DNA of 64,000 nt from assembly GCF_001949145.1 (NCBI RefSeq), contig NW_019091365.1, forward strand, positions 1,342,023 to 1,406,022, read 5' to 3'. Numbering within the stretch: the first letter of the stretch is position 1; the number at the start of each line of letters is the position of its first letter. The notes under the pieces are model-generated. The model was not told where the DNA came from. It was given only the letters and a program-made list of their open reading frames with translations, and did not search any database. Source of the DNA: Acanthaster planci (lineage: Eukaryota; Echinodermata; Asteroidea; Valvatida; Acanthasteridae). A program made the translations under genes and the position numbers. This document shows positions 11,078-51,170 of this stretch, in pieces.

Positions 11078-14007
11078 CTGAGAAAAATGAAAAAGTGACA
11101 TGCAAATAATTGTTTTCTAATGGATAAACCTCATTCACAGGAAAGCCATTTTTTATATTTTTTCCTGAATGTATCTTATTCAATGTAATCTATTAATTCC
11201 GGTGGTGCCAGACTTGCGTTCCAAGCGTCAGTTTAAGTTGTTTTTTCTTAAATGTGACTTTAAACATTTGGATAAAATTAAGCATGAATTTAATTATTCT
11301 AAATGTAAATTGGCATTACTTTGTAATCAAATATTTATTTTGTTGCTGTTATTTTTACTATCAGGCTCCAGAGTCCAGAGATGGAAAGGTAACCTCACTT
11401 TCAATTTAATCGGCTGATACATAAATACATTCTATTGTGAGATTAAGATCAAAGATTTTTTGCTCTTCTGGAACTGCACCTACATGTACATGTAAGTAGT
11501 GACTGAAGAACCAGTATATGTACATGTTAATATTAAATCTAACTACATGTCATTTCAATACCACAAAGATTAGGAATCGTTTTTGTGTATCAAGTACAGT
11601 TTCCAACAAACTCATCCTGCCCCTTATGGCAGACAGAATGATAACAATATTTGTAGTTTAGAAATAAATTAAAACCAAATAGTGCAAACAGAACTTCCGG
11701 AACTGTAATTTAAAGTAAAATATAAGGAAATTCACACAAGAAAGAAAACCTACCCAAGTAGCTGACACTTAAGCCAGCTTTACTTGCATGTGAGTCTTGA
11801 AAAAAATAAGATCAGACTTGTTTCGCCATTTCCATTCATCAAACCAACACACGACATATGCAAGTGATTTTTATGAAATTACCTGCTAGGATGAATATCA
11901 CTGCTGTGCCGATGTACATGGCTTTAGATCTTTTCTTGAGACAAATCATTGCTAAAACTTCTGCCACAAAGATGAGAGCCACACCAATACAAACAAGAGC
12001 CAGAAATCCCAGCAACAAATCTGAAAAACAATTTTAAAAGTGGAAAAATATTCACATAACAATTCAGTCTCTCGCTTTTCATTCATAAAAAAAAATTCAC
12101 GAGTGATAGCAAAATGTGTAATTTGAACATACATTTTCTGGAGCTCTTGGGACTTAAGAAACATGCGCATCAACTCAGGGCTGGTGAATTTTTTCAGAAA
12201 TTTAAATCAGATTTTTAAATTCAAATCATGATAATTCTCTATTCCAATACAAGCAAATTTGGCTGTATGTGTGTTAGGTTCTTTTCTACATTTCTGTTGT
12301 TACAAAATCAAACGAACTGTGATTTATATTAATGCATTTAAATCGAGTAATTGGTTTAAAATCAGGTATAGACAGCAATAGCCATGTTTAACTTGAAAGA
12401 TTTTGATGGTCTAAACTCTGGTTAGATACATGTAAATGTATTATAGCACCTACATCTACCCAAGTAGACAATTACTTCAACTCATGTGCCAAGGATAAAA
12501 TACTGGGTTTAAGCCAATCCCCAACTGTTGTATAATCACAGGATTTTGTTAACCAGGGGCAAAAATGCAAGGGCCACTGAGTGAAAAAATGCGAGTATGA
12601 TCAACCACATGTACACGTACATATGTACTCACTGGTATTGCTCACGACAGAACTAAAAGCTGAGATCCAGTTCTAGTACTTAATGACTTCAGCATGATAA
12701 AAATGGGTAAAAACTCATTGTTTTAAGAAAACTTGGTTACTTACTGCTTTTGGATTGACTGTGTAATATCCAACATTTAAATCCCAATTTAATTTAACAG
12801 AGATTAAGAACAACCTGATTAATTCAATTTATTACTTAGTTGTACAGGGATACTCTACCACGTTAAACTCAGAGGTGGATGCTTAAATCTGGTTTAATTC
12901 ATTCATATGATAATGATAAATCATTTTCTATGTGCATTGAATCCCAAAAGCTGATTTAACTCAAAACAAGTGGCTTGAAGTCAATAACAAATATTCAAAG
13001 CTCTGTTGCATGAGTGCACTTTAAGTTCTTATCACTACTGTACATGCAGGTACTGAAGAGCTCAGAGAAGTACATTTTACTTTTAAATATGTAAACCCTG
13101 GAAACATATACGTCAGTTGAAGAAAATTGCAACATTTTTGTGTTAAAAATATAAAATGTTAATCTCAATCAATGTTTAAAAATAATTATTTAAATACCGA
13201 TTTCAAGTGGTGATTTCAATCAAGGTGATTTAATTCCACTAACACAGTATCAACTACAATGTACATGTACATGTATTTGGTAGCATGACACAGTTTCTAT
13301 ATACATGTATCTGTTTTCCTTGGCACTAAGTTTTCAGAATTTACAACCTCATGACATGCAGAAGTTTTCATTTACCTTTTCCATAGACAGGATAGATATA
13401 CTGGTATAAAGGGTCCCTATTCTCCACCTCAGACAGGTAATTTATGTTATGACATGGCTTTCCTGAAAAAAGGGAAAATTAAATTCTGTCAGTTTTACAT
13501 GCATAAACACAACATTCTATCATTCTTAAGTTGTGTATTGAAATCAGATTCTGTATTTCAAGTTTTATTTTGGGAAAAAGTAATGTGAATTTGACATTAC
13601 TTTGACAATGAAACAGATTATTTTATATGTAAAAAACTACACATAAAATGTTGATCACAAAACCTTCAAAGTTTAACACATTCATTTGATTCCTTATTTG
13701 AGGCCAAAAATTAAAGCCAGCACCAGTGACTGCAAAAGCCTATATACCTTGAAAAACATCGCAATAAAATTGTATACCATTATGGCATCTCACCATCATC
13801 AGGAAGCGCCTCTGGCCGATAACACACCCTCCACACCCCCGCTCTGGCCAGTCTGACGTTGGTTGAGTTCGTATCAGCCGTGGCGTTAGCACTCAGGCGA
13901 TAGATGAGCCAGTAATCGGAGCCAAGACCCATGGCAGTAGTCAGGAAGGCAATCAGACCAATGAAACACAAGAGCAGCAGGATTTTCGTATAAGGATGCC
14001 ACGGCAT
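10866..14007 (-). CDS. Voltage-dependent calcium channel gamma-subunit-like (claudin-fold, 4 TM) protein
   Basis: A complete gene of 216 residues in four exons: 14007-13794, 13462-13376, 12020-11883 and 11077-10866, with consistent phase-1 junctions. The first ATG is at 14007; the frame is open further upstream but with no other ATG. Visible: TM1 about residues 9-26 followed by GLGSDYWLIYR (the gamma/stargazin 'VGTDYW' position), an extracellular loop with N-glycosylation sequons (NAT, NST), the signature AGVWRVC (residues 56-62, family GLWRxC) and a second Cys at 75 for the family disulfide, TM2 about 102-123, TM3 about 137-157, then YDMISFGWSFAITWLG leading TM4. In vertebrates such proteins modulate CaV channels or AMPA receptors. 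The C-terminus RRHLDAMM is short and has no PDZ motif of the stargazin type, so it is closer to the CACNG1/6 length class. The specific partner is unknown. Confidence 0.85.
11883..12020 (-). CDS. Gamma-like gene exon 3: TM2 and start of TM3
   Basis: A 138-nt phase 1-1 exon encoding LLLGFLALVCIGVALIFVAE, a short basic cytosolic loop (CLKKRSK) and AMYIGTAVIFILA. Acceptor ttttcag, donor G/gtaatt. Confidence 0.86.
13376..13462 (-). CDS. Gamma-like gene exon 2: second half of extracellular loop
   Basis: An 87-nt phase 1-1 exon encoding GKPCHNINYLSEVENRDP and LYQYIYPVYGK. It supplies the second conserved cysteine. Acceptor cag at 13465-13463, donor G/gtaaat. Confidence 0.85.
13794..14007 (-). CDS. 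Gamma-like gene exon 1: TM1 and GVWRVC motif
   Basis: It starts MPWHPYTKILLLLCFIGL and ends in RPEALPDD, donor G/gtgaga at 13793-13792. The ATG has A at -3. The exon carries the claudin-superfamily W and C signature. Confidence 0.87.
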
Positions 14008-16096
14008 GATGATTCCTGGTATTTTTCCCCGTCTAGGAGTACAGATTTCGGTACAACCAAGGTTTGATGCGTAAACCAAGGTTTACATATATTTTGAACT
14101 GGCGTTCGCTTAACTTGTGAGATCGATTGGTCAGCCTGATGAATCAGCAATTGACAGTCACATATGCATGCACCATCTGCGGTAGCACACTACAGGTGTA
14201 TAAAATAAATGCGTGCATATGTACGCGTATGAATATTCCTTTTCTTTACTGCTTTCACTATGTAAGTTATGCCGTCAGAGCTTTGTGACCTGATCAAACG
14301 CAGTCTGACAAGGTGTGCCACTGTTATTGTCATGCAAACATGTTTGTCGGCTTGGCTATTGTTGGAAGTTGGTGAAAGCATGGTGAAAGGTGCTTCCCAG
14401 TTAACACGCGAATAATTTCTATTCAGGGAGCCCCATATTGCAAGAACAAATTTGTTATTTCATCAAAACTCGAGCATGCATAGGCGTCGGCAGGATTCTT
14501 CCTAAAAGAGCAGGGGGGGGGGAGTTATAATCAAACATTCCCACGAATCGAACTTTATAAAAGGGCGTGCAGACACATCCCTGGTGATGAAACGTGCAGT
14601 GCGCCCTCTATTTCAAATGCAAGTTTGTTCAGTTTGTTATAAACCGTTTCCGCGCAAGGCTTGTATTTCGTGTGGGTAAAAATGACACTGACTAGTGAAA
14701 AATACATTAGATTACAAATTTGAAAAAAGTCGGCCCAGTTTGTTAAAAGTTGACACCCTACATCTCTCCTCTTCAAGTCCGGAGCCAGTCATGTGTACAT
14801 GTATATGTGATGTCAATGCGTCGATATTAATTTTGTTTGCTTATGATATTCTCAGTCTTAGTGTTTGAGTGCTTGTTCAATTTTTAGATTTTTTTCCTAT
14901 TCTTAATAGGTTAATTTTATATCATTGCATTTGTCCTCCACGTTTTGGTATATGATAACATTACTATACAGATGGCCCACGAGACAGTGATTTCGGGTTT
15001 GCTTTTTGGCAATCTCTCATGGGTGTTATCAGCGTATTATAATTATGTCCATGTTTTTGTTCTTAATTTTTGTTTCTTTTTATTGTTGTTTATTGCAGTA
15101 CCGGAGATATAAGAAATGAAATGACACCCTTATTTGTCCCGACGAGCGAGTGTGCAGCAATTTATACTTTTTTTCACCCCCGTGACTGGATTGCGGTATA
15201 TATAAGCATAGAGCTACAACCCATGATATAAGTAATACCATAGAGCTCTATGGTAATACCACCACGTCACATACGTACATGTACGTATGGACCGCCTCGG
15301 GCACAATGATCGCATGTAATTTATTCCTTCAGGCAGCTTCAACGACGTACAAGCGCACGTGTGAACACTGCATGCTTGACTAGTTTATCTTAAATTTTAC
15401 CATTATAACACTATATGCACTCATTACCATCGCAACATATATCGCAGCCCAGCACGATTGCAATATCTTTGCTGGTATCCGTATATAAACGATTATGAGT
15501 GATCTCCCGCAAACAGTTGCATCAGGGAGGTCTTTTTCTACCTCCATGCATGGTTGCTTGCAGTAGTTGCATATTGACTTACTTATGACGTAAAACCTGT
15601 ATGGATTTCCATCCAACAGTTGATATTGATGACAATACTTGTGTAGATATTTGAATAGAATTAAGCAAAAAAGGTGACACGATGTCAACTGAATAAACTC
15701 AGTTTTTCCAACATGAATTTTCTTGCGATCATGGAAATTTTCATTACAAGGAGCGGTGCAGCCTGAGGCGATGAGACTTTGACATGAACTACACGATCGA
15801 GACGAAATAGGCAACCAGTCGTGTGAACGTCTGGTACACCGTATACATTTTTGTACACTATCTAGCATGTGCATGTACATGTACATGTACGTACGTACAT
15901 GTTCAGTTGGTATGCAGACCACAAGTGCGGTGCGCCACACAAACCTACGTACACAAAACCCGAAGTACAGTACATGTACATAGTATGGTGCTGGACTACG
16001 CAAAGGATCAAGACAGAATGCTGATTACCAAGAAAATACTGTAAATTACGTGGCAGAGAATTATCTTTTTGCTCCAGAAACATACAAGTTTCCACA
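14008..16096. promoter_or_regulatory. Divergent spacer between gamma-like (-) and SMURF (+)
   Basis: These 2.1 kb separate the two start codons, so both promoters are expected here. Seen: TATAAAAGGG on the plus strand at 14556-14565, TATATATAAG at 15197-15206, a perfect 20-bp palindrome at 15236-15255, a G run at about 14511-14521, a CTCF-like site at 14601-14614 (minus), and an ACATGTAC tract at 15865-15902. A long open frame on the minus strand covers 16003-15380. An in-frame TGA at 16022-16024 confirms the SMURF start. Which TATA is used, if any, is unknown. Confidence 0.5.
15236..15255. repeat. Perfect 20-bp palindrome in divergent promoter region
   Basis: TACCATAGAGCTCTATGGTA is its own reverse complement. 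It lies 30-40 bp after a TATATATAAG box, about where a TSS would fall. Confidence 0.7.
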
Positions 16097-45580
<29,484 letters not shown>

Positions 45581-48500
45581 AAGTTTGTAACTGAGACATC
45601 ACTGTGAGAACCCACAAACAACTCCAATTACTTGAGCCAAGGCTGATATGTATCCGGATATGTGATGATAGAAGCATTGGAAGAAATCCAGACAATTCCA
45701 TACTGTACTGTTTGCCCTGTTTTCAAGCGCTGCATTGGGAAACTCTCCAGTTACTTGAGCCAAGGCTGATATGTATCCAGATATGTGGTGATTAGAAGCA
45801 TTGGAAGAAATCCAGACAATTCCATGCTGTACTGTTTGCCCTGCTTTCAAGCGCTGCACTGGAAGATTCTTGAATCAACCACAAAAAAGTCTGTGTGTCA
45901 TCATAAGAACACATTAAGGGATACAGCCGTATTGGATATTTTGATTTGTCACTTAATTAGCGATACAAATCGAGCCTGGCAGATGTTCTCAGTTTGCATT
46001 TTACGTCTTTGAATAAATATCTTGGACTGACCTCACATTGCTCTTGACAGAGAATTTAAAGCCACTCAGTAGTTTCTGCTAACTTGAGCAAATTTCATAG
46101 CGAAGATGCACTAATGCATGCACACACATGGAGGTTTCTAAATCCTTAAACTGTGCCTTTGAAGTAAGCTTGCTCATGGCTGAATACGTACAGTATGAAG
46201 TGTATGCAGATTTGATAGATGGAAGGAGTGTGTCATGAAGAAGTGTCATAAAACGGGCATTTCTAAATTAAAACATGCTGAGCTAGTTGCTTTCAATCAT
46301 TACTTCTTGCTGAAACTAAATATCAACAACACGCCTGTTTGAAGCACTGTTCTCTGAATCGAGTGAGTTTTTTCCTCAGGTGAGCTGACATCATCAACAA
46401 TTTCAAAGCTCCAAGTCAGTGAAAAGAAGTAGTCAGAAAAGTTTGATAGGGTTTATCAAATTTGACAAACCTGAACCTTGATGTAAAGACAGTGGTGCTC
46501 ATGTCATCTGTAAGATCAGATGAAAACCTGGTCCCATCATCATAATAAGCTAAATGTAAATAGCGGGGTACCACATTCTGCTGTCTTACTGACTTTTTAT
46601 TATCCTTTGGAAATGACTTCAGTCAGTGGAAAGAGGTTTGTATTTATTTATTGGAATTTGTATTTATTTGTAAGATACCTAACATGATTGATGAACACAT
46701 CCCGTAGCATAACAATATCACGGCATTGGACTCAAAGAGTAAAAAAATACTGTTTTAAATGTAACAGTATGTATATACATGTACATGTACAGAAGTAAAG
46801 ACTGTAATGTCACGTTTATGAGTAAGAAGGAAAAAAAATCATATTTGTAACATCACAGTTAACTGCATGATTGTAATTAATGCAGAAGTCCAACTGCAGA
46901 TTTGCATATTCCACATAAAATTGCTGTCATGTTGCTTCATCATAGAAACCAGTTCCTTTTATGTGTACATCCGGTATTTCAATTGCAGAATATTTCACAT
47001 TTATGCCTTTTTTTGTCGGATAATAGTGAATGAAGTGGTAGTGAACCTGACGTTAAAGCATGGGTGATAGAGTTCCCCAACCTCCCTCTGGAGACCAGAG
47101 ACTCTCTGGGTGTTATTGGTTCAGAGCAGAGACTATGAAAGGTGCTACATGAAATACTCCCAAGTATGAGATCCAAGACAAGTCATTTTTGAATCACCAG
47201 GCTAAGGCTTGGAGTAGTACACGTCTGTGGCCTGCAGCTGCAAGCCACTTCCTTCCATGGCCGTAGACACATGTTACTTCTCACGGTAGCCACAACTTTT
47301 ACCCTCAGCCCAAAGGTTATATACATGTGCACTAGTTCATAAATATCAATTGTGCAGTGTCCTGCATTAATATTTTTAACTGAAAAAGCACAGTTCTGGA
47401 GAAACATTCACATTAAAAGAATGCACACGTGAACACACCCACTTTTTTGGGGGGGGGAGAGGGTTTCAGTCAAGTTTTGAAAATTTCCAGCACTAAGGGA
47501 GTACACATGACCTACACATGGAAATGGGACCTCCTCAGCGGATCTTCCTAATTGTGGTCGCTTGAGATGTAGCTTCTGCAGCCTGATAAATCTCTTGAAA
47601 ATTCAAATTGCCTTCGGAGAAAGCGTTATGTACCAAAGAACAGCCATGGCTTCAAAGTTCTATTATTTCCATTTTGGTTAAAGACATCCAAACAGACATT
47701 CTTTGCCAAATGTTCTGCATACTAACAGCACCAGATGATTAAAAATGACCTTTTGTATGTCCAACGCGGAGTTTTGTTTGTACATGCAAACTTGTGTTGC
47801 ATTTTGTTTTTTATCTGTTTGTTTCAGACGCAGAATTTCTTTTGGGCGATATATAGAAAAAATAAGTGTAGTTTCAAGTTGGTAGCTCATGGGGGAAAAT
47901 ATGTTAAGATATACAGGGTGGAAGAAAAAAAAAAAATGTAGTTGAATTTATCTAAGACAGTGTATCCAGTACTGGAATGTGAAAAGAAAGTGGACCATTT
48001 AAACTCATGAAGGCTGAACTTTTCTGTTTTGTTGTCTTTGAACCTGCCCCAGAAGAATCTTGAAAAAATCTTGAAGTAGTTTTCAGGAGACCTTGACTGC
48101 ATTTGTATTTGTTTTTTAACAATGTTATGTTCAACATTTGAGAACAGTTGCATTGGATGGCCAGTATGTGTGAAGTATATCTATGGATTAGAAGGAAACA
48201 AAATGTAATTTGTTTGACCATGCAAACTATAATGTATTTATTTCTGTGGCGTTTTCAGTACCCTAAAGAGAGATATTCAGGAGAGTATGTAAGTGGTTTG
48301 CATGTTTACCAAGAAGACACATTTGTGATTAAAAAGGAAGGTTTTAACGTTTTTGTTTCGTTTTTGACAAAAATATCATTGAGAAAACAAAATTGCAGTG
48401 TTCATGTTGATTTGGAAAAGTGCAAGTCTTTTATTAAATCAGGGAAGTTGTTTGATTTTTCCAATCTGTACAAATATACCTCTTTTTCAGTGTTTCCTTT

Positions 48501-49930
48501 AAAATAATTTGTTTCATTTGATAAAATATGGAATTTCGTTCACTAAGAAGTATTTTGATTGGATGATAGAAATGGTGTAGGCAGATAACAATTTGACCAA
48601 AATAGTTTTGAAAATGTGGGTCAGCACATGATGAACACTGATTTTGCTTACCTTGGCTATGATTTCTAAAGCATATGTTGGAAGTTTAGGAGCATTATTA
48701 CACTTTGAGGAAACATGGAAGTTATAAAGCATACCGTGCAGTGACAAGGGTTGTGTGGTTTTCTGATGGTCAGAAAACAGGTTCATTGTTATTCATTATC
48801 AAAAATAAAAATCTCTCCACCCATACACTCCAAAATACAGATATTGATGACTGAATGACTTTCTATGGTGGACTGGGGCACAAATGTTTTCCATAGAATT
48901 AAACACAGATATGCCTGCTAATGAACAAGAAATTTATGTACCTCTTCTGATCTGTGATTTTTGTCTGAACAGAATATAAATCAGTTGCTTATATAGTATG
49001 TTTCTTGTTATGTATTTCAAAATCTCAACAACTAATCTATAAAAGTAGACAAATTCATTTTAATATGTGAAAAGTAGCTGAAACGAGCATTTTCAACTAT
49101 ATCAGTTTTTCACATTAGCAAACTGTTATTTGAAAAAAAATTGCAGAAGTTGAAAACCATAATTATCAATTCGTGTTGTCTCATTTTCCGTTTACCAATC
49201 ATGTTGCTTCTTCTAATGATGCCTGTGATTCTTGAAAATTAGTGTCTTACAGACTTAAACTCTTACAAAATATTAACCTTTTATTCCCAAAGAAGGCATA
49301 ATATTTTGTTGCCATGTGGTGCTTCTAGCCAGTTTCTCAGTAATACACATTAATGAAATATATCCAAAAAGACAAAAATATTATTTTGGCACTCTTGTTA
49401 TACCTTAGAATAATTAGAGCCTATATGATTCTTTAACAGCAGTTTCTGTTGTTTTGTTTTTTCCAGATGTATTTTGTCGTCACTTGAAGGGTTACTTGTT
49501 CTGAAACCTTTGTATCCCTACAATGGTTTTCTTATTAGCATTACACCTTGTCCACGTATTAATTATTTTGTTTATGTTTGCCTTCTGAGCCACTTTGGAT
49601 GTACTGTACCTTATTTTCTATTTTACATGAATATTCATAGTAACTTTATGAGTATTCATATTTAATGCTATCAGTATGTTGGATGTTGTTTCCCCGTTGG
49701 AATTATGACAATAATGTTAGGCAATGCAATGTGTATAGATTGTCGGTTACATTAGGTAAACGTTTTCATCTTGTAAGATATCACACAGCAATCTCATACA
49801 CATTTTGTATAGTTATTCCAAGAAAAACCTTAATGACCTGGGTATTATGAGACATTAAGACTGTTGTACTTTTAAATTGGTATGAACATTATACGTGTGT
49901 GATAAAATAAAGTTTCATATGTAACACTTC
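45581..49930 (+). other. SMURF2: SMURF 3' UTR
   Basis: Non-coding sequence after the stop. AATAAA hexamers occur at 46012-46017 (short isoform) and 49906-49911, the latter followed by T/GT-rich sequence (cacttttgtttttgtaat), giving a 4.3-kb UTR. A 119-codon open frame at 48148-48507 shows no recognisable domain and is not counted as a gene. Confidence 0.6.
45621..45866 (+). repeat. Tandem duplication (2 x about 123 bp) at start of SMURF 3' UTR
   Basis: Copy 1 is 45621-45740 and copy 2 is 45742-45866, period 123-124 bp. Shared words include CTTGAGCCAAGGCTGATATG and AAGCATTGGAAGAAATCCAG; only a few substitutions and one indel separate them, so the duplication is recent. Confidence 0.9.
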
Positions 49931-50394
49931 ACTTTTGTTTTTGTAATCTATTGTTCTGTCCCCTTTTACCCCTGAATTGTCATTCTGTAAACATGGGCGG
50001 AAATCGAAAAACAGGGACGACCAAATTTATCTTATATCAGTTTTCATATTACATTGTTTCAATTACCTATATACCAAGTTAATTAAACAAGTTAAACAAC
50101 CCTTCGTTTTTCTGCAATAAAATTGCATTACAATACTTTGTTTTGGATGCAAGAACGTCCCCACGCATTACACAAGAGGGCGCTATTTACTCCCTGCATC
50201 GCGCTACGTAAGAATTCATCAGCTTGGGGATCGGATGACCATGTGCTAAACTTCAACAGTGCGAAATCAACATCTGTACTTCAAACATTAAAAAACGCCA
50301 ACACATCTCCTACAACACGCGTACAACCTGATTCAAATCAAGAGACACTGAGTCCATGTAGCACGAGCCCTGCCTTTGTCAACATTGCTTTGTG

Positions 50395-50570
50395 TAGACA
50401 GGTGTGATAGTGCAATGTGATTGGTTGAATGTTAACTGAAGGTTATCGATTCCAGTTCAATGGACTAGCAGAGGTCAACGTTTAATGTTCATGCGTGCAT
50501 GCATAATAAGTTATCAAACCATCTGTCACACCTATCGCTATAAAGAATTTACACATGGCGGCGGCCTATT
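50395..50570. promoter_or_regulatory. Candidate cis-regulatory cluster
   Basis: Within 175 bp: T-box half sites AGGTGTGA at 50400-50407 and its inverse TCACACCT at 50526-50533, an inverted CCAAT (GATTGGTT, near 50419), a nuclear-receptor half site AGGTCA near 50471, and a YY1-like ATGGCGGC at 50555. A CTCF-like site lies just left (50170-50183). Motif matches only; activity is unknown. Confidence 0.3.
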
Positions 50571-50930
50571 CTATTGGAATAAGAATCCGAGCCAAATAAA
50601 ACGAAACATTGGATAATGGGTCAGTTTGTTTCACGCAGATCCCGATCGCGATCAATTATGAACTGTGAGTCTGTGCATGGAGGATGTTTTATTCCTCCAT
50701 GGTCGGTGTGTGTGGGGGGGGGGTCAAACTAGGCGTCAAATCGAGAACGTTGGCGTATTCAGGAATGACTTTCCCATTGTAATTGGGAATACATGACTCA
50801 TTATCAGAGACTAGAGTTCTACATTTCACGTATTTCAAATAGCTGAATCCCGAAACGGCATAAATGTCAGTACAGTAGCAGGCAGTCATTATTCTTACTA
50901 CAAAGTATGTCAGTTGTAGCTCAACCCCAA

Positions 50931-51170
50931 CTGGGCGGGCCAATTTTTTTGAGCTGCTTACGCACAAAATTTGCATAAGCATGAAAACCTTGCTTAAAAA
51001 ACAAAGGTTACCACTTCAAACTCTATCTGATTGTCATGCTAACCAAAAGACAGCTAAATACGATCCTAAAACATCACATGGAGTTTGGGCTGGTTACCTG
51101 ATTTATCAAGCAAGGTTTTCTCGCGTTTGAGCAAATTTTGTGCTTAAGCAGCTCTATGAAATTGGCCAGC
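50931..51170. mobile_element. Foldback MITE, 240 bp
   Basis: The left arm GGGCCAATTTTTTTGAGCTG, GCACAAAATTTGC and GAAAACCTTGCTT is mirrored on the right by GCAAGGTTTTC, GCAAATTTTGTGC and CAGCTCTATGAAATTGGCC. Arms are about 70 bp with a spacer of about 100 bp. Non-coding. Confidence 0.75.

Noticed and set aside
14008-14079. N-terminal extension of the gamma-like protein
   Set aside because: The frame is open, but the codon at 14079-14077 is TTG and no ATG occurs before 14007; the family has a short N-terminus before TM1.
48148-48507. 119-codon frame in the SMURF 3' UTR
   Set aside because: AT-rich, no recognisable domain, and lies upstream of the strongest SMURF poly(A) signal; treated as UTR.
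50123-50407. 94-codon plus-strand frame after SMURF
   Set aside because: Lies in CpG-rich, motif-dense sequence; no domain or splice evidence; better explained as regulatory DNA.
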